A DNA stretch of 64,000 nucleotides from Roseibium sp. MMSF_3544. GTDB lineage: Bacteria; Pseudomonadota; Alphaproteobacteria; Rhizobiales; Stappiaceae. The DNA lies in NCBI RefSeq assembly GCF_030732845.1, contig NZ_JASHKA010000017.1, positions 62,001 to 126,000 of the forward strand. The letters run 5' to 3'. Made by a program: the position numbers and the translations under genes. The number at the start of each line of letters is the position of its first letter. Positions within the stretch are counted from its first letter, which is position 1. Below, one piece after another: positions 16,982 to 25,282 of the stretch. The notes beneath the pieces are model-generated. The model ran no database searches and had not been told where the DNA came from. It saw nothing but the letters and a program-made list of their open reading frames with translations.

Positions 16982-19288
16982 TTACTTGTCGCCGAACTCG
17001 TGACGAACGATTGCTCCGACGATGTTCGAATAATCGTCCGTCCAGGGCGTGGTCTGACCCGCGCTGACAGTCTGCCATCTGGGGTTTTCAAGGATCGTTC
17101 CGAGGTCGGCCTCATCCCGCGCAAGAACCACGACATCCGATTCGAACACCTGGTCCGGTCTTTCTTCGCCCTTGGTCGTTCCGCGCTTGGCAAAGCGGAT
17201 AACATATCCATCGGTTTCGGCAATGGCCGCAAGAACGCTGGCAAGCTCCAGGTAGCGGTTCGAAATGTGAAGGGCCAGCACCCCGTCTGCACTGAGCTTT
17301 GAGAAGAAGAGGTCGATCGCCTCACGTGTCATCAGGTGCACCGGAATGGAGTCGGATGAAAACGCATCGATCAGCAGATAATCGAATTTCCGGTCCGGTT
17401 CTGCTTCGAGAGTGAGCCGGGCATCTCCGAGCACCATTCTGGTTTCCGGTCCGCAATCGGAGATGAAACGGAAGTAGGCCGGATTGGAGGCGACATCGAT
17501 AACCGCTTTGTCGATCTCATACACTGTCCAGGTTTCGCCGTCCTGTCTGTGGCACAGGAAGCTGCCGGTTCCAAGGCCGACGATGCCGATCTGCCCCAGC
17601 GGTCCGCCTGCGCCCTCGCGAGCAGCACGCAGCGTATCCGCCATCTCACCCGTCTCATGGTAATAGGCCAGCGGAACGGGAGATCCCTTGCCGGTCTCGG
17701 CATCGAAGGCGCTCATGTCGATGCTGCCATGGACGGTTGTTCCATGGACCATTCTGCGGTGAGACCCGTCATCGGTGTCCTTGACCTTGATCACGCCGAA
17801 AAACGACCGTTCCATATGAACGACGTTCGGGTCGAGCTGCAGGAGAAGCACTAGCGGGGCTGTCAGGACCAGCAGGACATGGGAGACAGGCTGCCATTTG
17901 AGCTGAACAATCGCGGCAAGCGTGATGAGGCCGAGGATCGAAAGAACAACGACTTCCTTGCCTTCAACACTCGGAAGCCAGCCTCGGGCCGCCGACAGCC
18001 AGAAGACACACAAAAGTGCCACGCCGAACAACACGGTTTTGAAGACCGATTTCGATGTTGCACCGTTTTTCAGGGGCAGCAGGAAGAGCGCAATCAGCAT
18101 CAGCATCGGATACTCGGCGACCCAGCTGAAAACGTTGGGCGCGATGAGCCCGGCAAAAATGCCGCCGAGGACCCCTCCGACAGACATCCAGAGGTAAAAC
18201 GCGGTCAATTGGCTCGCATGTGGACGCAGCTGATAAAGCCTTGCGTGGCAGAACAGCACCGTAATGAAATAGATCAGCAGATTAGCGCCAAGCCCGAACA
18301 CCAGAGGCAGGAACTTGGGCATGAAGATCACGGCTGCGGCGATGATTGCCATGAAGGGCAGGATATTCGACAGGAAGTCGACAGATATCAGCGGCTTGCT
18401 CTTGAAGACGATGACAAAGGTCAGCAGGAAGAGCGACAGGGGCACGACCCACATGAACGGCGCAGACGCGATGTCGACTGCGATATGCGCTGTCAGGGCG
18501 ATCGTCAGCGCGGAAGGAACCGCTGCCAGGGCGAGATAGGTGACAATCTGCCGCGCAGTGATGACCTGTGCGGACGAAGGAGAACTTTCGGTCTTTTCGG
18601 CAGCGCCGGACTTGATATGCGCCTCTTGCGGTTGCCGGAAGATTGTCGCCGCGCAAAGCAGAATTCCGATCACGAGCGCAAAGTAACCGATGGTCCAGAA
18701 CAGCGACTGTGACCCGAGCGTCAGCGAGGGCTCAAGCACCAGGATGTAGAGATAGAGCGACGCAAAGCTGCCGATATTGCTGGCACCGTAAAGAAAATAG
18801 GGGTCGGACGCATGCTTGTGGCCGGTTTGTGTGAACCACGCCTGAAGCAGCGGAGCGTTGGCGGAAACGGCAAAGAAAGGCAGGCCGACAGAAACGGCGA
18901 ACAGCCCCAGAAGCCAGATTTCCTGGTAAGCGGCCGGTGGCGTGTCCCAGCCCCGGGCAATTCCGAGCGGCAGGAACAGGCACGCGGTCAGCAGGACCAG
19001 GGTGTGGACCAGGATGGCATGCTTTGTCTGAAGGTAGCGCGTCAGCAGATGCGCATAGGCGTAGCCCAGAAGCAGGACAGTCTGGAAAAACACCATGGCG
19101 ACAGACCAGACGCCGGGTGATCCACCGAGCTTTGGCAAGACCAGTTTCGAAAAAAACGGCTGGACGGAAAAGAGCAGAAACGCGCTCAAAAAGAGCGTTC
19201 CGGCAAAAAGTTGCAGGACCGGAACTGTTACTCCAATGCGACCGCTCTCGTTTGCGGAAAGTGACGGCTGGCGCGGCTGCTGCATCAT
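16982..19288 (-). CDS. Fused MFS-like membrane protein / spermidine synthase-like protein
   Basis: The 768-residue protein starts with about 14 hydrophobic segments (roughly residues 25-480). It continues into a spermidine-synthase-like Rossmann domain with IGIVGLGTGSFLCH, the acidic end of strand two YEIDKAVIDVA, and LLIDAFSSDSIPVHLMT. Such fusions are widespread. Their role is unclear; polyamine aminopropyl transfer has not been shown for most of them. The start is probably ATG 19288 (or the next codon, also ATG). It lies 96 bp downstream of the histidine kinase gene on the same strand. Any link to the polyamine genes at 25-35 kb is not supported by position. Confidence 0.85.
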   Translation of the reverse strand: MMQQPRQPSLSANESGRIGVTVPVLQLFAGTLFLSAFLLFSVQPFFSKLVLPKLGGSPGVWSVAMVFFQTVLLLGYAYAHLLTRYLQTKHAILVHTLVLLTACLFLPLGIARGWDTPPAAYQEIWLLGLFAVSVGLPFFAVSANAPLLQAWFTQTGHKHASDPYFLYGASNIGSFASLYLYILVLEPSLTLGSQSLFWTIGYFALVIGILLCAATIFRQPQEAHIKSGAAEKTESSPSSAQVITARQIVTYLALAAVPSALTIALTAHIAVDIASAPFMWVVPLSLFLLTFVIVFKSKPLISVDFLSNILPFMAIIAAAVIFMPKFLPLVFGLGANLLIYFITVLFCHARLYQLRPHASQLTAFYLWMSVGGVLGGIFAGLIAPNVFSWVAEYPMLMLIALFLLPLKNGATSKSVFKTVLFGVALLCVFWLSAARGWLPSVEGKEVVVLSILGLITLAAIVQLKWQPVSHVLLVLTAPLVLLLQLDPNVVHMERSFFGVIKVKDTDDGSHRRMVHGTTVHGSIDMSAFDAETGKGSPVPLAYYHETGEMADTLRAAREGAGGPLGQIGIVGLGTGSFLCHRQDGETWTVYEIDKAVIDVASNPAYFRFISDCGPETRMVLGDARLTLEAEPDRKFDYLLIDAFSSDSIPVHLMTREAIDLFFSKLSADGVLALHISNRYLELASVLAAIAETDGYVIRFAKRGTTKGEERPDQVFESDVVVLARDEADLGTILENPRWQTVSAGQTTPWTDDYSNIVGAIVRHEFGDK

Positions 19289-19384
19289 GTCTACCCCAAA
19301 TTACCCGGGCACACACTACGAAAGCCAAGTTAAACAACGCATAACCGACGTGTTTAAGATTAAGGAAACGAATTCGAATTCGCG

Positions 19385-21013
19385 TCAACTTCGCGTGACT
19401 GGAAACCGGATCACGAAACAGGCACCACGCTCCTGCGGCAGGAGTTCGATCGTGGCTTGATGCGCTCGCAGGAGCGCCCTAATGATGCCGAGCCCCATGC
19501 CGGTTCCACCGTTTGCTCGGCGCGTTGTAAAAAAGAGATCGAATACCTGATCCCGGTTGCCAGGTGAAATGCCGTCTCCGTTGTCGGAGACCCTCAGCGT
19601 CAGCGCCGTTTCCGACTGTTGGGGATCGAAGCTGACCGCGTCCGCGCCGTGCCTTGCGGAGTTGTCGATCATGTTTTCAAAGACGATACGCGCGTTCTCC
19701 GGAGAGAGCGGCAGGTCGCAGTCACCGGACTGGCCGATGTCGACGCCCTCAAAGCGGCCGCGGATTTCGCCGAGAACCGTGGACAGCCGGCAGCTGCCGC
19801 CGATCTCAACGCTGTCGGCACGGGCAAGATCGCGCAAGCGGTTCAGGAGCCGAGATGCCCGGTCCGTGTCGGTCAGGATGTTCTTCAGGAATTTTGCCCG
19901 CTCCGCTTCACTCAGCTCATCGCCACCGTCCTGCAACAGTTCCGCCGCGCCCTGAATCGCGGTGAGGGGAGACTTCAGCTCGTGGGTAACATGATTGGCG
20001 AAGGTGTTGATATAGTCGTTGCGTTCGAACAGCTTGCGCGATGTGTCCAGCATGCTGCTGGAAAGCGCGTGGATCTCCCTGTTGCCGTGGATGGAGAGCG
20101 GTTTTAGCGCCTCCCGGTCGCCGCGTCCGATCTTGAGCGAGCGCTCGGTTAGAGCCTTGATCGGTCCGGAGATGCCGCGTGAGAAGATGATGCCGACGAT
20201 GACCGTCGCGCTCAGAACGAACGCAAGCACCCAGAAGACGGTTTCCCGCTTCAGAAACATTTCTTTCAGGATGTTGCTTGGTGTGCGTGAGGTGTAAACA
20301 ACGCCGGCCACATGGTTGCCGACGATGATGGGCATGGCGACAAATACCCGAACGCTCGTGCCGCGGCTGATCGAATAAATCGGTTGCGGGTTGTTGACGA
20401 CGCGTTCGCGCAGAACACTTGCATAGCGGCCAGCGAGTGCCATCTGCACTTCGTCGATATGGGCGAGCGAAAGCCCTGTCTCGTCGCGTCCGGCGATGAC
20501 AAGGCCATTGGTATCGAGCACCCTGAAACCGGCCAGCGTGAGCTTCTGGGTGTCCTTGAGGATAGGGTCAAGCTGAGACCCTACCAACAGGTAGGCCGGG
20601 TGGGGCGGCGTTTCGCCAGGCAGAGGATCGGGCCGCGCCGGAAGAACCGCTGTCTTGTTAAGATCAAGTTCCGGAAGCTGAGGCGTCCATTCCCCTTTTC
20701 CTTTGAGCTGCCGCGAATAGTCGGAGGAAAGGAGCCCACGCTGCTTGGCAAGAGGTCCGGCAGCGGGCAATTCGGTTTCGAAATTCAGGTTGTCCGCGTC
20801 TTGCAGAACCAGCAATTGGGCCGCCGTGGCTGCGATCGCCGCGGATTGGGCGATCAGTTCGGCCTCGGTGGTTTCGACCAGCTGATTTTCGTAAACCCGA
20901 AAAAAGACGATCCCGGCAAGCGGGACCAGCAGCATGATGCCGAGCACGAGGGCGATCACCAAGCTGATCGACGGGCGCCATCGGTCGCGGAAGGAACGGG
21001 ACAGCATCGGCAA
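19385..21013 (-). CDS. CreC-like sensor histidine kinase
   Basis: The 542-residue membrane kinase has a first transmembrane helix at about residues 17-37, a periplasmic sensor domain to about 245, a second helix (VFWVLAFVLSATVIVGIIF), HAMP, and the phospho-acceptor His344 in THELKSPLTAIQGAAELL. An HATPase domain ends in GTGMGLGI. The H-box is closest to CreC of enterobacteria, which responds to carbon metabolism and envelope state. It is encoded six bases downstream of its response regulator. Sensor-domain ligand is unknown. Confidence 0.88.
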   Translation of the reverse strand: MPMLSRSFRDRWRPSISLVIALVLGIMLLVPLAGIVFFRVYENQLVETTEAELIAQSAAIAATAAQLLVLQDADNLNFETELPAAGPLAKQRGLLSSDYSRQLKGKGEWTPQLPELDLNKTAVLPARPDPLPGETPPHPAYLLVGSQLDPILKDTQKLTLAGFRVLDTNGLVIAGRDETGLSLAHIDEVQMALAGRYASVLRERVVNNPQPIYSISRGTSVRVFVAMPIIVGNHVAGVVYTSRTPSNILKEMFLKRETVFWVLAFVLSATVIVGIIFSRGISGPIKALTERSLKIGRGDREALKPLSIHGNREIHALSSSMLDTSRKLFERNDYINTFANHVTHELKSPLTAIQGAAELLQDGGDELSEAERAKFLKNILTDTDRASRLLNRLRDLARADSVEIGGSCRLSTVLGEIRGRFEGVDIGQSGDCDLPLSPENARIVFENMIDNSARHGADAVSFDPQQSETALTLRVSDNGDGISPGNRDQVFDLFFTTRRANGGTGMGLGIIRALLRAHQATIELLPQERGACFVIRFPVTRS

Positions 21014-21019
21014 CGGGCC

Positions 21020-21730
21020 TCAGCCCTCGTTCACGCAGGAACCGAGACGGAAGCCGACGCCATGCACTGTTTCAATGGCGTCGTTACAGCCGCCCGACCC
21101 GAGCTTTGCCCTGATATTGCGGATATGGCTGTCGATCGTCCGATCGGAGACGTGGATATTGTCCCTGTAGGCCTGGTCCAGGATCTTTTCGCGTGTGAAC
21201 ACGATCCTTGGCCTGCTCATCAGCGTTGCGAGAATATCGAATTCGATTGCTGTCAGCGCGATGTCGCTACCGTTCACGCTCACTTGCCGTTCCTCCCGCG
21301 CAAGGCAAATCAGACCCTGTTCGAGGCGGGTGGTTTCGGCCGAAAGCGGCTCGGTCAGGACCGCGCCATAGCGTTTCAGAATTACCCCGACCCTGGCAAT
21401 AAGTTCGCGCGGACTGAAGGGTTTGGTGACATAGTCATCCGCGCCAAGTTCCAGCCCGATGATCCGGTCGATTTCGTCGTCGCGGGCCGACAGAAACAGG
21501 ATCGGAACTTCGGATTTTTTCCTGAGTTCCCGGCAGACATCGAGCCCGTCCATCTCCGGCAGACCGATGTCGAGAATGATTAAAGCCGGTGCATGAAGAA
21601 CCGCCTTGTCCAGCGCCTCCTTGCCATTGGTGGCAATCTCGTGGCTGTAGGAAGCTTTCTGAAGGGCGAAGCAGATTACGTCCCGGATATGCGGATCGTC
21701 ATCGACGACGAGAATGGTTTTGCTCTGCAA
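21020..21730 (-). CDS. OmpR-family response regulator, CreB-like
   Basis: The 236-residue protein has a receiver domain with phospho-acceptor Asp54 (LIILDIGLPEMDG) and the conserved Lys in ADDYVTKPFSP. A winged-helix DNA-binding domain ends in VHGVGFRLG. It forms an operon with the downstream CreC-like kinase. The small gene at 21818-21991 precedes it by 88 bp and may share its promoter. Confidence 0.92.
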   Translation of the reverse strand: MQSKTILVVDDDPHIRDVICFALQKASYSHEIATNGKEALDKAVLHAPALIILDIGLPEMDGLDVCRELRKKSEVPILFLSARDDEIDRIIGLELGADDYVTKPFSPRELIARVGVILKRYGAVLTEPLSAETTRLEQGLICLAREERQVSVNGSDIALTAIEFDILATLMSRPRIVFTREKILDQAYRDNIHVSDRTIDSHIRNIRAKLGSGGCNDAIETVHGVGFRLGSCVNEG

Positions 21731-21817
21731 TGGACTTGTCCGGACAAATACGCTCCAGCCTGTTTCACCGGAGCCAGATCTTGAGGCGCTATCCCCTAAG
21801 AGATAACCGAGGCGGTA

Positions 21818-21991
21818 TCATGTTTCCAGCCACCAGCCGTCGCGGCGCAGACTGCGGGGAAGGGACCTGTCGACAATCTCGGCTCTGAACAATCGGGATC
21901 GGCGGACGGGTTCGGCGAGCCGATCGGCGGACCACGGCGTGAATGGGCATGGGTGATATCGAAGTGAAACTCTTTTGAAGCGCAAGAACAT
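21818..21991 (-). CDS. Small basic protein (57 residues), unrecognised
   Basis: ATG 21991 has AGGAGG only five bases upstream, one of the best ribosome sites in the window. It opens a 57-codon frame starting MFLRFKRVSLRYHPCPFTPW and ending RRDGWWLET. The product is strongly basic (many Arg), has three Trp and one Cys, and no membrane helix or signal peptide. I know of no family. It is the first gene ahead of the CreBC-like pair on the same strand, which suggests shared expression. It may be a small regulator, or a leader peptide; the coding status rests on the ribosome site and frame only. Confidence 0.5.
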   Translation of the reverse strand: MFLRFKRVSLRYHPCPFTPWSADRLAEPVRRSRLFRAEIVDRSLPRSLRRDGWWLET

Positions 21992-22161
21992 GTTTTCCTC
22001 CTGGAGCGCTGGAACTGAAGGAGGTTGTGCCCGGACTGCTTGCAGTCATCAGTGAGGCTTTGTGCAGATTTTATGCAGATAGAGATTCCGGCGAACGGAC
22101 CGGCGCCTTCACACTTGACGAAGGCGCTGTACCGGTCGCCGTTCTCATGAGGGGGAAACGC

Positions 22162-22569
22162 CTAGACGTTCACACCAAAGGTCTTGAGCAAGACAAATCC
22201 GGCGAAGAGCACAAGCGGTGCCAATGTCAGCAGCATGCCGATTGCCCGTCCGGTCCCAAACCCGGTCGTCACGACGGTTCGATAATGCAGCAGGCGGCCG
22301 AGCAGCAACGCACCGCCACCAATCAAAAGCAGCAGATGCGGTGCTCCGGCAAGTTCCGCCGCTGCCATCGCAAGCAGTGCGATGGGCACCGTTTCGGTAT
22401 AGTTGCCGTGGGCGCGCATGCGGTGAAGCAAAACGTTGTCGCCACCATCCAGGAACTGGACATCGGTTTGGGCACGGCGCAGGCCGACAGCAACGGTCAT
22501 CGGGATTTGTATCAGCGCAAAGATCGCGACAAAGACGATCGTTACCGGAAGTGCGGAAATCAGGTCCAT
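22162..22569 (-). CDS. MAPEG-family membrane protein
   Basis: The 135-residue protein has four hydrophobic segments and the MAPEG hallmark between helices one and two, RMRAHGNYTETVPIALLAM, including the RxxxNxxE-type glutathione-binding pattern (RAHGNYTE). Family members are membrane glutathione transferases or related proteins; bacterial members like this one are mostly uncharacterised. ATG 22569 follows AAGGAGG by eight bases and gives the usual short N-terminus; the open frame reaches 22620. Confidence 0.88.
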   Translation of the reverse strand: MDLISALPVTIVFVAIFALIQIPMTVAVGLRRAQTDVQFLDGGDNVLLHRMRAHGNYTETVPIALLAMAAAELAGAPHLLLLIGGGALLLGRLLHYRTVVTTGFGTGRAIGMLLTLAPLVLFAGFVLLKTFGVNV

Positions 22570-22663
22570 TCCAGGATCCTCCTTTGGGACAGAAATCAGG
22601 CGATGCCGGCCGGCAGCCATTTGCAGCTGACAAGCTCCGGCCGGTTAAATTGGCGTTTCTTGC

Positions 22664-23047
22664 TTAAGCGTCTGCCGGCGCTTCGTAGGTGATCAGCGCA
22701 ATCACACCACCGACCGGATCGATCAGCGTCGCCATGCGGCCGACACCCGGTACGCTCATCGGCTCGCTTGCAATGGTTGCCCCGAGTGATTTCGCCTTTT
22801 CGACCCGTGCGTCGACATCATCGACCGTCACATAAGGCAGCCAGCGCGGCGTTTCGGCGGCCATGGGAGGAAACCCGCCGATCTTGTCGTCGCCATTGGC
22901 AATGACAGTGTAGGACATGCCCGGCATTTCCATGTCCTCCAGGCCCCAGCCCAAAAGGCCGGTGTAAAACTCTTTTGCCTTGGCGTCGTCGCCGCTGTGA
23001 AGCTCCATCCAGCTGAAAGCGCCATGGGTCTGCATCGGGTTGCTCAT
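22664..23047 (-). CDS. VOC-family (glyoxalase-like) protein
   Basis: The 127-residue protein has the two beta-alpha-beta-beta-beta modules of the vicinal oxygen chelate fold, starting HGAFSWMELHSGDDAKAKEFYTGLLGW. Possible metal or substrate ligands are His and Glu in the first module. ATG 23047 gives the family's usual start; an upstream in-frame extension to 23236 has no homologous character. It lies 115 bp behind the ECF42-like sigma gene on the same strand. VOC proteins often accompany these sigma/YCII loci. Substrate unknown. Confidence 0.85.
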   Translation of the reverse strand: MSNPMQTHGAFSWMELHSGDDAKAKEFYTGLLGWGLEDMEMPGMSYTVIANGDDKIGGFPPMAAETPRWLPYVTVDDVDARVEKAKSLGATIASEPMSVPGVGRMATLIDPVGGVIALITYEAPADA

Positions 23048-23162
23048 GTCTTTCGTCCTCATGTCTAAATCAAATGCCTGGCAAGCCCAGGTAATCAGAG
23101 GACGCAGCAGTCTTGTCAGATCCGACAGGGGAAACAGAAAAATCAGAAAAAGATTTCTGTCA

Positions 23163-24410
23163 TCAGATCGCAGGGACCAGGGACGCAAGTTTTCGTTCAA
23201 TATGGCGCCGTTCGGCATCGGTTCCTGAAAGTTCAAGCGCTCTTTCGAAATTCAGCCGTGCTTCGTTGCTCAGGCCGATCTCATGCATCAAGGACGCTCT
23301 GAGAGCGTAGTAACTCGCATATCGCTGCAGTGGAGTCGCCAGGTGCTCAAGATTTCGAAGCGCTTCCGCCGGGCCCTTGAGCTTGGCAATAACCACGGCC
23401 CGGTTCAATGTCACCACCGGCGAGGGGCGGATGATTTCCAGGGCGCGGTAAAGCCGGTCCAGTTCCGCCCAGTCCGTGTCCTCGTAACGGGCGGCTCGTG
23501 TGTGCGTTGCCGCGATTGCAGCTTCCACCTGAAGAGGGCCGGGTGTCGCCTTGCGAAGTGCTGCCTCCAGCAACACGGTTCCTTCGGCAATCAGTGTCCG
23601 ATCCCATTTTAACCTGTCCTGCTGTTCCAGCGTGACGGCTTCACCGTCAGCCGTCAGCCGCGCTGATCGTCTGGAATGCTGGATCAGACAGAGCGCCAGC
23701 AGCCCGCGCAACTCCGGCTCTTCGGGAAACAGGCGCACGAGCAGGCGTGCAAGGCGAATGGCCTCTTCGCACAGCGTTTCGCGTATGAGGTCTTCGCCAT
23801 GCGAGGCGGAGTACCCCTCGTTGAAGACAAGGTAGATTGCATTGGCAACCACAGAAAACCGCGCCGCACGCGCCGACGCATCCGGCTCCTCATAGCGTAA
23901 CTTCGCCGCCTGAAGCCGTTTCTTTGCGCGGGTGATCCGTTGCTCCATTGTCTTTGGCTGGACCAGAAAGGCACGGGCGATTTCGTCCACGGAGAGCCCT
24001 GCAACGATTTTCAGGGCAAGCGCGATCTGCTGGTCCCGCCGCAGCACCGGATGGCAGCAGGTAAAGAGGAGACGCAGGATGTCGTCACGGTAGACAGATT
24101 GGTCGAGCGACACCGTCATGTCGTCTTCCGGATGAGACCCGTCATGGACGGGTTCCAGATCCTCCGGTGCTGCGGGCGTCTCGCGGCGTTTCTTCCGGAA
24201 GGCATCAATCCCGGCATTGCGTCCGGCAACGATCAGCCAAGCGGTTGGATCTTTGGGCAACTCGTCCCGCCGCCAGGACTTCAGCGCCTTGAGCGAGGCT
24301 TCCTGAAAGGCATCTTCAGCAAGGTCAATATCGCCAAACGCGCGATTGAGCGCTGCCACGACGCGCGGACGGGCAGCCCTAAGATGCGTCGATAACCAGG
24401 CGCTCTGCAT
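23163..24410 (-). CDS. ECF42-type RNA polymerase sigma factor with C-terminal TPR-like extension
   Basis: The 415-residue protein begins with sigma-70 regions 2 and 4 (AFGDIDLAEDAFQEASLKALKSW; GLSVDEIARAFLVQPKTMEQRITRAKKRL). A long helical C-terminal domain follows (from about residue 185, with FNEGYSASHGEDLIRETLCEEAIRLARLL), characteristic of the ECF42 group (DUF6596/SnoaL-less, TPR-like). These sigmas have no anti-sigma factor; the extension is thought to control activity. I use ATG 24410 (GGAG about ten bases upstream); a longer frame reaches 24464. It overlaps the YCII gene by 32 bp, as is typical of the pair. Confidence 0.9.
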   Translation of the reverse strand: MQSAWLSTHLRAARPRVVAALNRAFGDIDLAEDAFQEASLKALKSWRRDELPKDPTAWLIVAGRNAGIDAFRKKRRETPAAPEDLEPVHDGSHPEDDMTVSLDQSVYRDDILRLLFTCCHPVLRRDQQIALALKIVAGLSVDEIARAFLVQPKTMEQRITRAKKRLQAAKLRYEEPDASARAARFSVVANAIYLVFNEGYSASHGEDLIRETLCEEAIRLARLLVRLFPEEPELRGLLALCLIQHSRRSARLTADGEAVTLEQQDRLKWDRTLIAEGTVLLEAALRKATPGPLQVEAAIAATHTRAARYEDTDWAELDRLYRALEIIRPSPVVTLNRAVVIAKLKGPAEALRNLEHLATPLQRYASYYALRASLMHEIGLSNEARLNFERALELSGTDAERRHIERKLASLVPAI

Positions 24411-24771
24411 TTTTGAAATCTGCTCCCTCGAAGTACTCGACCGGACGGACTTCGACGCGGCCATGGTCCAGAGGAAGCAGTTTCACAGCATCGATGGCCT
24501 CTTCCAAAGAAGAACAATCAAGCAGGTAAAACCCCATGAACTGCTCCTTGGTTTCCGCAAAGGGGCCGTCGGTAACGACGTAATCGTCGCTTTCCTTGTT
24601 GATGGTGACCGCCGTTCCGGTCGACATCAGCTTGGTCGCCGCTGCGAAGTGCTTGTTCGATTTGGTGTGTTCGTGAAAAGCGCGGTGGTGGCGCATGATC
24701 TCGGCATGCTCCTCCGGTGTGACCGCATCGATAAAATCTTCGCTGGCGTAAATCAGGACAGAAAAAAGCAT
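24379..24771 (-). CDS. YCII/DGPF-domain protein paired with the ECF42 sigma factor
   Basis: The 130-residue protein has the YCII-related fold with the DGPFAETKEQFMGFYLLDC motif that gives the DGPF name. Family members are invariably found beside ECF42 sigma factors and are probably their targets or partners; the enzymatic role is unknown. ATG 24771 follows GAGGATGTGACG and gives MLFSVLIYASEDF, the usual N-terminus. A longer open frame to 24978 runs into repeat sequence. It is translationally coupled to the sigma gene. Confidence 0.9.
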   Translation of the reverse strand: MLFSVLIYASEDFIDAVTPEEHAEIMRHHRAFHEHTKSNKHFAAATKLMSTGTAVTINKESDDYVVTDGPFAETKEQFMGFYLLDCSSLEEAIDAVKLLPLDHGRVEVRPVEYFEGADFKNAERLVIDAS

Positions 24772-24901
24772 CGTCACATCCTCTGGCGTCTCGGGTTCGC
24801 TACCCAAGGAACGTCCGAAGACGAGCTTAGCCGACATGCGAAGCTGAGAAAAACGAAATGATTGCACCTTTTTGGAGGTAAACTGGCGGCAAGCTGGCAC
24901 T

Positions 24902-25061
24902 GTCATCCCGGTCAAGTGAAGCGAAGAGCCGGGGCCTACTTGCCGATCCAGGTTCGACAGCGATCGAACCGATGGCACGCCAAGTTTGGCGAATGGTGCC
25001 TTGCTTCCAAGGTTCTGGCAATGAGTAGGTCCCGGGTCTCCCGTCGGTCGCCCGGGGTGAC
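24902..25061. repeat. Dispersed intergenic palindromic repeat, copy 3
   Basis: It starts GTCATCCCGG and ends CCCGGGGTGAC, with an internal AGCCGGGGCCTAC and its near inverse GTAGGTCCCGGG. It follows the same plan as the copies at 5670 and 13215. Confidence 0.75.
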
Positions 25062-25095
25062 AAAGGATTTAAAGAACGAACTCATTTTTGGCAGT

Positions 25096-25128
25096 GTCAT
25101 GCCATGACTTGATCATGGCATCCATGCC
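25096..25128. repeat. 33-bp dispersed repeat, copy 2
   Basis: Identical to 6615-6647 and in the same orientation. It contains the inverted repeat GCCATGA/TCATGGC. Confidence 0.8.
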
Positions 25129-25282
25129 GATTGATCACAGCTGACACCGTTCGCTTGCAGGTTGCTGAAACGGCATGGATTGCAGGGTCAAGCCCTGCAA
25201 TGACGTGGAATTTTCAGGTTGTTCCCGATATTGGATTTCTGGTCCTCGAATGAGTTGGCGACAACTCAAAACGCCGGCAGCC

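Larger units (their letters stand above)
24772..25282. other. Repeat-rich spacer
   Basis: It contains the dispersed palindromic repeat (24902-25061), the 33-bp repeat (25096-25128), and a short hairpin GCAGGGTCAAGCCCTGC near 25182-25198. The promoter of the YCII-sigma operon must lie in 24772-24900. No gene is credible. Confidence 0.65.

Noticed and set aside
16982-19288. Functional link of the spermidine-synthase-like fusion with the polyamine locus at 25-35 kb
   Set aside because: The genes are 6 kb apart with unrelated neighbours, and these fusions are not shown to make polyamines.
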